From Rhodobacteraceae bacterium Alg231-04 (GTDB taxonomy: Bacteria; Pseudomonadota; Alphaproteobacteria; Rhodobacterales; Rhodobacteraceae): DNA of 64,000 nt. A model generated the notes under the pieces. The model was given only the letters and a program-made list of their open reading frames with translations, did not search any database and was not told the origin of the DNA. Location: the NCBI GenBank assembly GCA_900143635.1, contig FREY01000013.1, positions 52,252 to 116,251 on the forward strand. Direction: 5' to 3'. Positions 1-8,476 of this stretch are shown here, in pieces (positions within the stretch are counted from its first letter, which is position 1; each line of letters opens with the position of its first letter). The translations under genes were made by a program, and so were the position numbers.

Positions 1-164
1 TTTCCGGCGCGATTGCCGGCGGTATCATCCTCGGCTTCCTCGAAGCTGCAGGTCTGGCGCTGCTCGCCTCTTACGGCAACATCACCTACCTGCTGATCTT
101 TGTCAGCCTGATGATCTTCCTGGCCATCCGCCCGCAGGGCCTGATGGGCAAGCCGTGGGGATAA
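1..164 (+). CDS. livH: Branched-chain amino acid ABC transporter permease, LivH type (3' end only)
   Basis: The frame starting at base 3 is open to a TAA at 162-164 and gives about 53 residues ending in IRPQGLMGKPWG. That tail, after a hydrophobic helix, is typical of LivH/LivM inner-membrane permeases of the HAAT family. The 5' part lies outside the window. The next permease starts four bases after this stop, so the gene belongs to the following operon. The assignment rests on the C-terminal helix, the IRPxGL signature and the context. Confidence 0.8.
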   Translation, partial: SGAIAGGIILGFLEAAGLALLASYGNITYLLIFVSLMIFLAIRPQGLMGKPWG

Positions 165-168
165 GAAC

Positions 169-1200
169 ATGTTCAAGAACGTAACTTCAAAACAATGGCT
201 TGGCCTTGCTGCCTTTCTTCTGGCCATCTTCGTCGCCGTGCCGATGTTCATCGCCGCGACCGGCCGGACGGACTTCTACTTCACGCTGACAATGGTGGCA
301 CTGCTGTCCATCGCTTCGGGCGGTGTCTGGCTGACCTTCTACATTGGTCGCATCAACATCGGTCAGGGCGCCTTCGGCCTGATCGGCGCCTATGCTTCGG
401 CGGTGATGATCACCACGTTTGACGTGAACTTCTGGCTGGCCCTGCCGATCGCCGGTCTGTTCGCGGCACTGGTGGCGGTTCTTATCGGCCTGCCGATCCT
501 GCGTCTGCGCGGCGTCTACTTTGCGATGATCACGCTGGTTCTGACCGAAGTGGTCAAGCTGACCTCGCTGGCGCTGGACATCACCAACGGTGCGCGTGGT
601 ATCACCAACATCCCGCGTCCCGATGCACTGTCGATCTTTGGCGTCACCATCATTCCCGACTTCGCGACCATGGCGAACCCCAAGCTGGGCTTCTACTATC
701 TGGCCTGCTTGCTGATGGTGCTGGCCTTTGCCGCTCTCTATCGCATCGTCAACTCGCGTCTGGGTCACCTCTGCCGCTCCATGCAGCAGAACGAAGAACT
801 TGCGTCCTCAATCGGTGTGAACATCTCTCACATCCGTCTGATCGTCTTCGCCATCTCCTCTTTCTTTGGTGGCATTGGCGGCGCAATGGTCGCCTCGCTG
901 ACGCAGTCGGTCTATCCCAACACCTTCCAGGTGAAGGACTCGGTTGATTTCATGCTGAACGTCTTCTTGGGCGGTCTCGGCTATGTCTTTGGCCCAATGC
1001 TGGGCACGCTGACGATCTACTTTGGCTGGGACCTCTTGTTCTTCTTCGGCAAATGGCAGCTGCTGATCTATTCGACCCTGCTGATCATCCTGATGCTGAT
1101 CCTGCCGAACGGCATTCTCAGCCTTCGCCTCAAGAAACCCGGCAGCGATGTTGCCAAGGCAGCCGACGCCGCGGGCCTCGCGCTGAAGGAGGGCAAATAA
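169..1200 (+). CDS. livM: Branched-chain amino acid ABC transporter permease, LivM type
   Basis: A 343-residue inner-membrane protein with about nine hydrophobic segments. It has the LivM hallmarks: GRINIGQGAFGLIGAYASA near residues 60-80, IGLPILRLRGVYFAMITL near 105-120 and an FGGIGGAM segment before the last helices. LivM proteins form the channel together with LivH. The ATG lies four bases after the upstream permease stop with a GGGG stretch ahead of it. Transport specificity cannot be read from permeases. The racemase gene at the end of this operon hints at a hydantoin-like or amino acid substrate. Confidence 0.92.
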   Translation: MFKNVTSKQWLGLAAFLLAIFVAVPMFIAATGRTDFYFTLTMVALLSIASGGVWLTFYIGRINIGQGAFGLIGAYASAVMITTFDVNFWLALPIAGLFAALVAVLIGLPILRLRGVYFAMITLVLTEVVKLTSLALDITNGARGITNIPRPDALSIFGVTIIPDFATMANPKLGFYYLACLLMVLAFAALYRIVNSRLGHLCRSMQQNEELASSIGVNISHIRLIVFAISSFFGGIGGAMVASLTQSVYPNTFQVKDSVDFMLNVFLGGLGYVFGPMLGTLTIYFGWDLLFFFGKWQLLIYSTLLIILMLILPNGILSLRLKKPGSDVAKAADAAGLALKEGK

Positions 1201-1201
1201 T

Positions 1202-1984
1202 ATGACGCCTCTTCTGCAAGTTAAGAACGTCACCAAGAAGTTCGGCGGTCTTACAGCCAACAACGATGTCACCTTTGACGTCGCTGAAGGTGAGATCCTG
1301 TCGGTGATCGGTCCAAACGGCGCGGGCAAATCCACGCTGTTCAAGATGATCTCTTCCTTCATGTCGACCACCTCGGGCGAGGTATTCTACAAGGGCGAGA
1401 AGATTTCCAACAACAAGCCGCATATCATTGCCCAAAAGGGTGTTGTGCGGACGTTCCAGGAAACCACCATCTTCAAAAGCATGACCGTGCGCGAAAGCGT
1501 GGTTGTGGCACAGCACCTGCGCGCCACCGCCTCGCTGCCCGGTTACTTCTTTGGCACCAAGGCCGCCCACCACGACGAGGAATCCTTTGGCCGCAATGCG
1601 GACGAACTGCTGGAATTCCTCGGCATGGGTGAAATCCGCAACGAGCTGGCCTCGAACCTGCCGCAGGGCAACCTGCGCGCATTGGGGATCGCAATCGGCC
1701 TGGCAACGGACCCCAAAGTCCTGCTGCTGGACGAACCTTTTGCGGGCATGAACCACGATGAGACCACCAAAATGGTCGAACTTGTCCGGTCGGTGCGCGA
1801 TGAAAAGGGCGTGACCGTGATGCTGGTGGAACACGACATGCCGGCGGTTATGTCGATCTCGGATCGGATTGTGGTGCTCAACTTCGGTGAGAAAATCGCT
1901 GAAGGAACCCCGCTTGAGATCCAGAACAATGAACGCGTCATCGAGGCCTATCTGGGCAGCGCCGACGACGAGATCGGGATGTAA
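1202..1984 (+). CDS. livG: Branched-chain amino acid ABC transporter ATP-binding protein, LivG type
   Basis: A 260-residue cytoplasmic ATPase with Walker A GPNGAGKST near residue 40, Walker B KVLLLDEPFAGMN near 170-183 and the switch histidine in LVEHDM. The signature segment reads NLPQGNLRALGIA, where LivG proteins usually carry LPYGDQRRLEIA. This is a divergent but recognisable ABC signature. The gene starts one base after the livM stop and is followed by livF three bases later, so the subunits are translationally coupled. The LPQGN variant may mark a subfamily rather than loss of function. Confidence 0.92.
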   Translation: MTPLLQVKNVTKKFGGLTANNDVTFDVAEGEILSVIGPNGAGKSTLFKMISSFMSTTSGEVFYKGEKISNNKPHIIAQKGVVRTFQETTIFKSMTVRESVVVAQHLRATASLPGYFFGTKAAHHDEESFGRNADELLEFLGMGEIRNELASNLPQGNLRALGIAIGLATDPKVLLLDEPFAGMNHDETTKMVELVRSVRDEKGVTVMLVEHDMPAVMSISDRIVVLNFGEKIAEGTPLEIQNNERVIEAYLGSADDEIGM

Positions 1985-1987
1985 GCC

Positions 1988-2710
1988 ATGTCTGATTTGC
2001 TGAATTTCAAAAATGTAGAACTGTTCTACGATCACGTCTACGCGCTGAAGGGCGTGTCGATTGAGATGAAGAAGGGCGAAACCGTCGCGCTGATTGGCGC
2101 CAACGGGGCGGGCAAGTCTTCGATCCTGCGGGCCATCACCGGGCTGAGCAAGCCAAAGTCGGGTGAAGTCTGGTTCGAAGGCGAGCGTCTGGATGGCACC
2201 GATGCGGCCGATATCGTCCGCAAAGGCATTGCCATGGTGCCCGAAGGGCGCCGGGTCTTCCCCTTCATGTCCGTCAAGGACAACCTGATGATGGGCGCTT
2301 TCACCCAGACCGACAAAGGTGAGATCCAGGCCACTCTGGACAGCATCCTTGAACGCTTCCCGCGCCTCAAGGAACGTTACAACCAGGCCTCTGGCACCCT
2401 GTCGGGCGGTGAGCAGCAGATGATGGTGATCGGCCGCGCGCTGATGGCCAAGCCCAAGCTGCTGTTGCTGGATGAACCGTCGCTGGGGATTGCACCAAAA
2501 CTGGTGCAGGACATTGCGCGGTCCATCGTGGCGATCAACCGCGACGAAGGCGTGTCAGTGCTTCTGGTCGAACAGAACTCGCGCATGGCGCTGTCGATCT
2601 CGCACCGGGCCTATGCCATGTCGACCGGCAACGTGGTGATCGAAGGCAACTCGAAAGAGCTGCTGCATGATGACCGTATCAAGGCCGCCTACCTCGGCGG
2701 GGATGTGTGA
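1988..2710 (+). CDS. livF: Branched-chain amino acid ABC transporter ATP-binding protein, LivF type
   Basis: A 240-residue ATPase with Walker A GANGAGKSS near residue 37, an intact signature LSGGEQQMMVIGRAL near 138, Walker B PKLLLLDEPSLG and VLLVEQNS with the switch region. The Q-loop region reads MVPEGRRVFPFMSVKDNL, a strong LivF signature. It pairs with LivG as the heterodimeric motor of the importer. The substrate-binding protein gene is not in the window and is presumably upstream. Confidence 0.93.
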   Translation: MSDLLNFKNVELFYDHVYALKGVSIEMKKGETVALIGANGAGKSSILRAITGLSKPKSGEVWFEGERLDGTDAADIVRKGIAMVPEGRRVFPFMSVKDNLMMGAFTQTDKGEIQATLDSILERFPRLKERYNQASGTLSGGEQQMMVIGRALMAKPKLLLLDEPSLGIAPKLVQDIARSIVAINRDEGVSVLLVEQNSRMALSISHRAYAMSTGNVVIEGNSKELLHDDRIKAAYLGGDV

Positions 2711-2717
2711 TCCGGTT

Positions 2718-3395
2718 ATGAAGATTCTGATCGTAAACCCCAACACCACGGCCTCGATGACCGAAAAGGCAGGCATCGCCGCACGTGCTGTGGCGTCTCC
2801 CGGCACCGAAGTTGTCGCCACCAATTCGCAGGATGGGCCTGCCAGCATCGAAGGCTATCTCGATGTGGCGGTCTGCGTGCCCGGCCTGTTGGCCGAGGTG
2901 CAGCGTCACAAGGATGTTGACGCTGTTGTGGTCGCTTGTTTCGACGACACGGGTGTTGACGCGGTGCGCTGCCTTGTCGATGCGCCGGTCATTGGTATTG
3001 GCGAAGCCGCTTATCACGCGGCCAGCATGATCGCGCCCAAGTTCAGTGTGGTCACAACCCTGTCGCGCTCTGTGCCGGGGCTAGAGGCCAACCTGATGCG
3101 CTATGGTCTGGATCGTAAATGCGCGCGGGTTCGGGCCACCGACATTCCGGTTTTGAAGCTGGAAGAGGGTGACCCGGAAACGCTGCATAAGATCAAGAAC
3201 GAGATCCGCAATGCGATCAACGAAGACGGGGCCGAAGCCATCGTTCTGGGTTGCGCCGGCATGGCCGATCTGATGGCCGAGCTGTCTGCCGAATTCGGCC
3301 TGCCGGTTGTTGACGGTGTGGCCAGCGCGGTCGCCATGGCCGAAGCCATGGTACGCGCAGGTCTGAAAACATCCAAGATCGGGGCCTACGCCTGA
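2718..3395 (+). CDS. Asp/Glu racemase superfamily protein, hydantoin or allantoin racemase-like
   Basis: A 225-residue protein starting MKILIVNPNTT, the typical beginning of HyuE-type hydantoin racemases. Both catalytic cysteines of the two-base mechanism are present: Cys74 in VVACFDDTG and Cys179 in IVLGCAGM. The family interconverts enantiomers of 5-substituted hydantoins, allantoin or related amino acid derivatives. An upstream in-frame ATG at 2667 lies inside livF, so 2718, eight bases after the livF stop, is preferred. Linkage to a Liv-type importer suggests that the imported compound is a chiral ureide or amino acid. No hydantoinase is seen in the window. Confidence 0.8.
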   Translation: MKILIVNPNTTASMTEKAGIAARAVASPGTEVVATNSQDGPASIEGYLDVAVCVPGLLAEVQRHKDVDAVVVACFDDTGVDAVRCLVDAPVIGIGEAAYHAASMIAPKFSVVTTLSRSVPGLEANLMRYGLDRKCARVRATDIPVLKLEEGDPETLHKIKNEIRNAINEDGAEAIVLGCAGMADLMAELSAEFGLPVVDGVASAVAMAEAMVRAGLKTSKIGAYA

Positions 3396-3403
3396 TCTTG
3401 ACG

Positions 3404-3432
3404 TGCCGGGGCGCGTGCGTGCCCCGGCATTT
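3404..3432 (+). terminator. Candidate terminator after the liv-racemase operon
   Basis: A perfect 9-bp stem, TGCCGGGGC at 3404-3412 and GCCCCGGCA at 3421-3429, with an 8-base loop and a short TTT tail. It starts nine bases after the racemase stop. The U tract is short, so termination may be partial. Confidence 0.6.
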
Positions 3433-3479
3433 CGGCAGACCGCTGGACAGAGGCGGTGCCACTTCGTATGGACACACCC

Positions 3480-4430
3480 ATGACAGACCACGCTGATAAA
3501 CCGAGCTGCTGCCCGAAAGCAGCCGCGCGCTCGTCCCTAAAAAACCGCCCGGACATCCTTTGGGATGGCACTCTGCGGCTGGCCGAGGACGCGGTATTAA
3601 TCCCCGGCGGCAAGGCGATTGTCGGCACCCGTCAGCCGGGCATTCCGGATGATGGCGAGGATCCTCTGCGCCATACGCGCATTAAACCTTTCCGCATTGG
3701 TGCCACAGCGGTGACCAATGCCCAGTTCAAGGCCTTTGTTGATGCCACTGGCTATGTCACCGAGGCAGAGCGATTTGGCTGGTCCTTTGTCTTCTGGCTG
3801 CAGGTGCCCGACCATATCGGCATGACCCAGGGCGTGCCCGAAGTTCAGTGGTGGCGTCGGGTTGAGGGCGCGGACTGGCGCCAGGTGAACGGTCCCGGCA
3901 CTCAAGAGACGGACTGGCATCCGGATCATCCCGCCGTACATATTTCATGGCATGATGCGCAGGACTACGCCAAATGGGCCGGCGGACGCCTGCCGAGCGA
4001 AGCCGAATGGGAGCACGCGGCGCGCGGCGGATTGGGCGAGGTGAAATTCCCCTGGGGCGATCAGGAACCCAATGATGATGATTTCCAGCCCTGCAACATC
4101 TGGCAGGGCCGATTTCCCGAGTTGAACACAGCAAAAGACGGCTATGCAACAACCGCCCCCGCCCGCAGTTTCGAGCCCAATGGCTATGGTCTTTACAACA
4201 TGTGCGGCAATATCTGGGAGTGGACAGCGGACCCCTTTCGCATCAAGTCTCTGAAAAAGCCTGTGAAACAGCGGCTCCTGGGGATGAAGGGCTACAAGCT
4301 GGCCAAAGGCGGGTCTTTCCTGTGTCACAGATCATATTGTTATCGTTACAGGATTGCTGCCAGATCGGGCAATTCACCGGATAGCACCACCACCCATCAG
4401 GGGTTCCGGATCGTTTGGCCTGAGGGCTGA
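3480..4430 (+). CDS. Formylglycine-generating enzyme (sulfatase-modifying factor)
   Basis: A 316-residue SUMF1-family protein. The C-terminal segment KGGSFLCHRSYCYRYR followed by AARSGNSPDS matches the copper-binding and catalytic centre of aerobic FGE. The two active-site cysteines (282 and 287 from this start) are five residues apart, as in human Cys336/Cys341. Many family members, for example EgtB-like or regulatory ones, lack this pair. True FGE converts a cysteine in the CxPxR motif of type I sulfatases to formylglycine. There is no signal peptide, so the enzyme should be cytoplasmic. Starts at GTG 3456 or ATG 3468 are possible; 3480 removes a short non-conserved lead. No sulfatase gene is in the window. 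Confidence 0.88.
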   Translation: MTDHADKPSCCPKAAARSSLKNRPDILWDGTLRLAEDAVLIPGGKAIVGTRQPGIPDDGEDPLRHTRIKPFRIGATAVTNAQFKAFVDATGYVTEAERFGWSFVFWLQVPDHIGMTQGVPEVQWWRRVEGADWRQVNGPGTQETDWHPDHPAVHISWHDAQDYAKWAGGRLPSEAEWEHAARGGLGEVKFPWGDQEPNDDDFQPCNIWQGRFPELNTAKDGYATTAPARSFEPNGYGLYNMCGNIWEWTADPFRIKSLKKPVKQRLLGMKGYKLAKGGSFLCHRSYCYRYRIAARSGNSPDSTTTHQGFRIVWPEG

Positions 4431-4662
4431 CGGTCTGCCCAGAAATCAAGAAGCTGAATATGTGAACTAAATGCCGCACCGCAGAACTGCTGTGGTGACG
4501 GTGCCTTGACGAAGGGTCGGCAAAGTCCCTAAGGACTGTATCTATTGCACCTAGGCGGGACGTGTCTGCTGTTTTCCGGGTTGCCCACAGGCCATGGCCA
4601 ACGGGCGTGTTTCCCTTTCCCTCTATGGGTGCCGACACCGGACCGAACAGGGGACAACGCGC

Positions 4663-6438
4663 ATGCAGCTATTCTGGCAACTCATCAGTCGTATTCTGGT
4701 GAAACCGGACTGGTTTCAGAATGTAACGCCGTCCTCACTGCGGGCTGACCTCTTTGCGGGCATGACAGGTGCCACCCTGGTTTTGCCTCAGGGGGTTGCC
4801 TTTGCCGCCATTGCAGGCCTGCCGCCGGAATACGGGTTCTACACGGCGATGATCACGCCCATCGTGGCGGCCTTTTTCGGCTCCAGCTGGCATGCGGTCT
4901 CTGGTCCAACAACGGCAATCTCGGCCTTGGTTTTTGGCGCACTGGCGGGATCTTTCACTCCGGGATCAACAGAATTCATTGAAGCGGCAATCATTCTCAC
5001 CCTGCTTGTAGGCGTATTTCAGCTGGTCCTCGGGCTCGCCCGTCTTGGCGGATTGGTCGATTTCGTATCTCACTCCGTCATGACCGGGTTTGTCACCGGG
5101 GCGGCCCTGTTGATCGGCCTCAGCCAGCTGCGCCACGCGCTTGGTGTGGATCTCCCCCGGCCTGAACATCTGGTGGAATTTGTAAAGGGCCTCGCCCTGT
5201 CACTGCCAGAGGTAAACCCCGCTTCGGTTTCCATTGCCGCCATCGCGCTGGGGGTCGGCTATGCCATCAAGAAATGGAAACCTCTGGCACCAAACTATCT
5301 TATTGCTCTGGCGGTTGCGACCGGTGCCAGCCTGCTGTTGTTTGAGCAGGGTAGCGTCAAGACGATTGGCGCAATCGACAGCGTTATTCCTTATTTCGGG
5401 ATTCCGCAGCTGTCCTTTGGCACCCTGCGTGAACTGAGCTCGGCCGCCTTTGCGATTGCCATGGTTGGCCTGCTGGAGGCGATGTCGATCGCCCGCGCCA
5501 TATCGATGAAATCGGGCCAGATGGTTGATGGAAACAAGGAATTCATCGGTCAGGGCATGTCGAACGCGGTCGGCAGCTTTTTCCAGTGTTATCCGGGTTC
5601 GGCTTCTTTCACCCGGTCCGGGGTGAACTTTGATGCCGGCGCCAAGACCCCTCTTTCGGCCGTTTTTGCCGCGGCCTTCCTGTTTTTGATCCTGCTGCTG
5701 GTGGCACCGTGGTTTGCCTATGTTCCGATCCCTGCCATGGCCGGTGTCATCCTGCTGGTTGCCTGGCGGCTGATCGATTTCAAGGAAATTCGCCATATCC
5801 TGACCACCTCCTCTTCGGAGACGGCGATTGCCGCCGTCACCTTCCTGTCTGCCATGCTGATCGACCTGGAGTTCGCCATTTACTCCGGCGTGTTCCTGTC
5901 GCTGGCGTTGTTCCTGAACAAAACATCCAAACCTTTCCTTGGGGTCGGCGCGCCGGATCCCAGCACACCACAGCACATGTTCCGCAATGCCGCGCAGTTC
6001 GATCTTGATGAATGCCCGCAGATCGTGATTTCACGGTTGGACGGGCCGCTCTATTTTGGGTCGGTAGAATTCTTGCGCCGCCAGTTGCGCCGGATTGAGC
6101 ATGAACGGGCCGACCAAAAGCACATGATTTTCATCGCCAAAGGCATTGGGGAAATCGACATGCCCGGTGCCGATCTGCTGATCGAGGAGGCCGAGCGCCG
6201 CCATCGTCGCGGTGGATCGTTCCACCTGCAAACCAGGACCCCCCGCCTGCTTAGCAAGCTGGCGCGCTTTAAGGTGATGAAGGAGCTGACCAAGGAACAC
6301 ATCCACCTCAGCAAGGGCGACGCCATTGCGCAGGTCACCACAGAAGTCGATCACGGGATTTGCCGAAACTGCAAGCTGCGGATCTTCAGGGAATGTGCCG
6401 GGTTGCCGAATTCCACGGATCAAACGGACATTGCCTAA
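4663..6438 (+). CDS. SulP/SLC26 family anion transporter with C-terminal STAS domain
   Basis: A 591-residue membrane protein. LRADLFAGMTGATLVLPQGVAFAAIAGLPPEYGFY is the SulP entry signature; about 12 hydrophobic segments follow, then a STAS domain from about residue 435. The family moves sulfate, bicarbonate or other anions. The extreme C-terminus has a cysteine cluster (HGICRNCKLRIFREC) that I do not recognise as standard. Start 4663 is chosen because AGGGGA lies 8 bases upstream; an ATG at 4594 would add a non-conserved leader. The FGE upstream and USP downstream are on the same strand. A sulfate link to FGE chemistry is attractive but inferred only. Confidence 0.88.
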   Translation: MQLFWQLISRILVKPDWFQNVTPSSLRADLFAGMTGATLVLPQGVAFAAIAGLPPEYGFYTAMITPIVAAFFGSSWHAVSGPTTAISALVFGALAGSFTPGSTEFIEAAIILTLLVGVFQLVLGLARLGGLVDFVSHSVMTGFVTGAALLIGLSQLRHALGVDLPRPEHLVEFVKGLALSLPEVNPASVSIAAIALGVGYAIKKWKPLAPNYLIALAVATGASLLLFEQGSVKTIGAIDSVIPYFGIPQLSFGTLRELSSAAFAIAMVGLLEAMSIARAISMKSGQMVDGNKEFIGQGMSNAVGSFFQCYPGSASFTRSGVNFDAGAKTPLSAVFAAAFLFLILLLVAPWFAYVPIPAMAGVILLVAWRLIDFKEIRHILTTSSSETAIAAVTFLSAMLIDLEFAIYSGVFLSLALFLNKTSKPFLGVGAPDPSTPQHMFRNAAQFDLDECPQIVISRLDGPLYFGSVEFLRRQLRRIEHERADQKHMIFIAKGIGEIDMPGADLLIEEAERRHRRGGSFHLQTRTPRLLSKLARFKVMKELTKEHIHLSKGDAIAQVTTEVDHGICRNCKLRIFRECAGLPNSTDQTDIA

Positions 6439-6603
6439 TATTGTTCACGGTGACCGGCCGCGAATGGGCAATTAACGCTTGCGATCCGGCCAGTTACCCT
6501 TAACTTGATAAGTGACGCGCGCCCGGCCTGCTAGGGATCAAAGCAGGGATCATTCGGTCACAACATCCGCTGTGCCCGCATGGAAATGAGGAGACGACTC
6601 GTT

Positions 6604-7434
6604 ATGGCAATCAAGACCATTCTTTGCCCGTATTCCGGCGAAAAAAATAGCGCGGCAGCCCTGCGTTACGCCCTGAAGGCCGCGCAGCATCACGATGCGT
6701 GGGTCACCGGGGTTCTTGCCCATGGGCCCGGTTATGTCGAACGACAGTTTGCACCCATGGTCGGCGAACAGATCCTCGGCATGATCCGCGAGCAGAGTGA
6801 AAGCTTCTACAAGGACATCGCTGACCGGTTTGCTTTGGAAACCAAAAATGCCGGTTGGACTGAGAAATCGGAATTTGCCGAATTCGAAGACCAGGAACAT
6901 CAGGCATTGTCGGCATTTGCCCGGACCTTCGATCTGGTGGTCATTGGCGAGCATTCCACCCGGTCCAATGAATCCCATATGTCGCCCCACCCCGACATGC
7001 TGGCCCTGCAAAGCGGCCGCCCTGTGCTGATGATCCCGGACCACTATGAGGGCAAGGAACTGGCCAGCCATGTTCTGGTCGCCTGGGACGGCAAGCGCGC
7101 CGCCTCGCGTGCGGTGGCCGAGGCGATGGTGATGCTGGAGCAGAAAGGCAAAGTGACCCTGCTGACAGTGGGCGATGAGGCCACCAAGAACCTCGATGGT
7201 ATCGGTGGCATCCGCACCCAGCTGAACCGCCATGGAATTGACGCCGATCATCTGCATCACAAAAAGATGTCAGGCGGCATCGGCAAGCACATCCTGCAGG
7301 CCGTGGACGAGGTTTCTGCCGAGCTGGTTGTCATGGGCGCCTATGAGCACAGCAAGTTCAGCCATGAATTCTTCGGCGGCCCGACAACCTATGTGATGAA
7401 GAACACCAAGGTTCCAGTTCTGCTGGTTCACTGA
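6604..7434 (+). CDS. Tandem universal stress protein (UspA family)
   Basis: A 276-residue cytoplasmic protein with two Usp folds. The first begins IKTILCPYSGEKNSAAALRYA and ends VVIGEH...GRPVLMIPDH. The second begins HVLVAWDGKRAASRAVAEA and ends VVMGAYEHSKFSHEFFGGPTTYVMKNTKVPVLLVH. The ATP-binding loop of the second domain is a degenerate form of GxxGxnGS, so nucleotide binding is uncertain. The ATG at 6604 is preceded by GAGGAG. Usp genes next to SulP transporters are recurrent in proteobacteria, which suggests a stress-linked anion transport unit. A strong terminator follows immediately. Confidence 0.88.
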   Translation: MAIKTILCPYSGEKNSAAALRYALKAAQHHDAWVTGVLAHGPGYVERQFAPMVGEQILGMIREQSESFYKDIADRFALETKNAGWTEKSEFAEFEDQEHQALSAFARTFDLVVIGEHSTRSNESHMSPHPDMLALQSGRPVLMIPDHYEGKELASHVLVAWDGKRAASRAVAEAMVMLEQKGKVTLLTVGDEATKNLDGIGGIRTQLNRHGIDADHLHHKKMSGGIGKHILQAVDEVSAELVVMGAYEHSKFSHEFFGGPTTYVMKNTKVPVLLVH

Positions 7435-7456
7435 TCCAACAGCGAGATTTCAAAGC

Positions 7457-7484
7457 GGCCCCCTGTTTTCAGGGGGCCTTTTTT
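7457..7484 (+). terminator. Strong rho-independent terminator
   Basis: A perfect 9-bp GC-rich stem, GGCCCCCTG at 7457-7465 and CAGGGGGCC at 7470-7478, with a TTTT loop and six Ts from 7479. It lies 22 bases after the usp stop and closes the plus-strand unit before the convergent kdgK operon. Confidence 0.93.
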
Positions 7485-7529
7485 GTGATCGCATCTCAAT
7501 TGGGTCCGAAACCGCGAAGCCCAATAATC

Positions 7530-8462
7530 CTATGCTTTCACCGCATGCTCTATCTCTGCCATCGCGGCAAGCGCGCCACGGCGCTGAACGGTTAGGGCCG
7601 AAACACGCTGCGCTGCGCGCAGGGCCTCCTGTGGAGTTTCCCCCAGCAGACGTTGTGACAGGTAACCCGCATTGAAACTGTCGCCAGCTCCGGTGGTGTC
7701 CAGCGGGCGCACCGCGTCCGGGACCGCCACCTCAAAAGTCCGGCCATCAGTTGCAATTTGTGCGGGCCGGATACCGTCTTTGACCACCACCTCAGGCACG
7801 CCAAGTTTGATGTAGCGCGCCCGCGTGGCACCTGCGTCCGCATCGCCAAAGGCTGCGGCTTCGTCATCATGGGTTGGCAGCAGGATGTCGGCCTGGCTGG
7901 CGATCTTCGTGATCACGGGCGCGATCCGTTCCGGATCAGACCAGAGCTTGGGTCGGATATTGGGATCAAAGGCCAGTTTGAAGCGCCGCGCGCCGCGTTG
8001 GCCCAATGCATCCAACAAAGCCGCACAGGCATCTTCTTCGAGGATCGCCAGCGAAATCCCCGAAAGGTAAACCAGATCAGCCTGTTCACAGGCGGCCGTC
8101 AGGGCCGGAATGTCATCGGCGAATTGGCGTGCCGCCGAAGCACTGCGCCAATAGGCAAAGCTGCGCTCTCCGCTGGCATCGGTTTCAATAGTATAGAGGC
8201 CGATACTGCGCTCGGGGTCTGCACCCAGATGGGTCGTGGAAATGCCGCTCTTTGTCAGGAAGTCCTGAAACTGCCGGGAAAAGGGGTCATTGCCAATGCG
8301 GCTGAAATACTCCACCGGCACGTCATCCGGCAGCAGGGCACGCAATCCCCAAGCCACATTCAGCGTGTCGCCGGCAAACCCCTGATGCCAATGGCCCGCA
8401 TCGTCGCGGAAAAACTCTACCATTGCCTCGCCGATGGAGAGGACGGATAAATTGCTGTTCAC
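7530..8462 (-). CDS. kdgK: 2-keto-3-deoxygluconate kinase (PfkB family)
   Basis: A 310-residue ribokinase-fold sugar kinase. The N-terminus has SIGEAMVEF, the middle DPNIRPKLW, and the C-terminus DTTGAGDSFNAGY with the catalytic Asp. It phosphorylates KDG to KDPG, the last committed step of hexuronate degradation. The start is a GTG at 8462, because a GAGGAGG Shine-Dalgarno lies about 8 bases upstream; an upstream extension overlaps the gntR gene. It is the last gene of the minus-strand dctP-uidA-gntR-kdgK operon, next to uxaC/uxuA/uxuB that make KDG. No KDPG aldolase gene is in the window. Confidence 0.87.
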   Translation of the reverse strand: MNSNLSVLSIGEAMVEFFRDDAGHWHQGFAGDTLNVAWGLRALLPDDVPVEYFSRIGNDPFSRQFQDFLTKSGISTTHLGADPERSIGLYTIETDASGERSFAYWRSASAARQFADDIPALTAACEQADLVYLSGISLAILEEDACAALLDALGQRGARRFKLAFDPNIRPKLWSDPERIAPVITKIASQADILLPTHDDEAAAFGDADAGATRARYIKLGVPEVVVKDGIRPAQIATDGRTFEVAVPDAVRPLDTTGAGDSFNAGYLSQRLLGETPQEALRAAQRVSALTVQRRGALAAMAEIEHAVKA

Positions 8463-8476
8463 GGGTATCGGCCTCC

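Noticed and set aside
6439..6603. FNR-type box upstream of usp
   Set aside because: Only a half-site TTGAT around 6505 is present; the second half is not at the required spacing.
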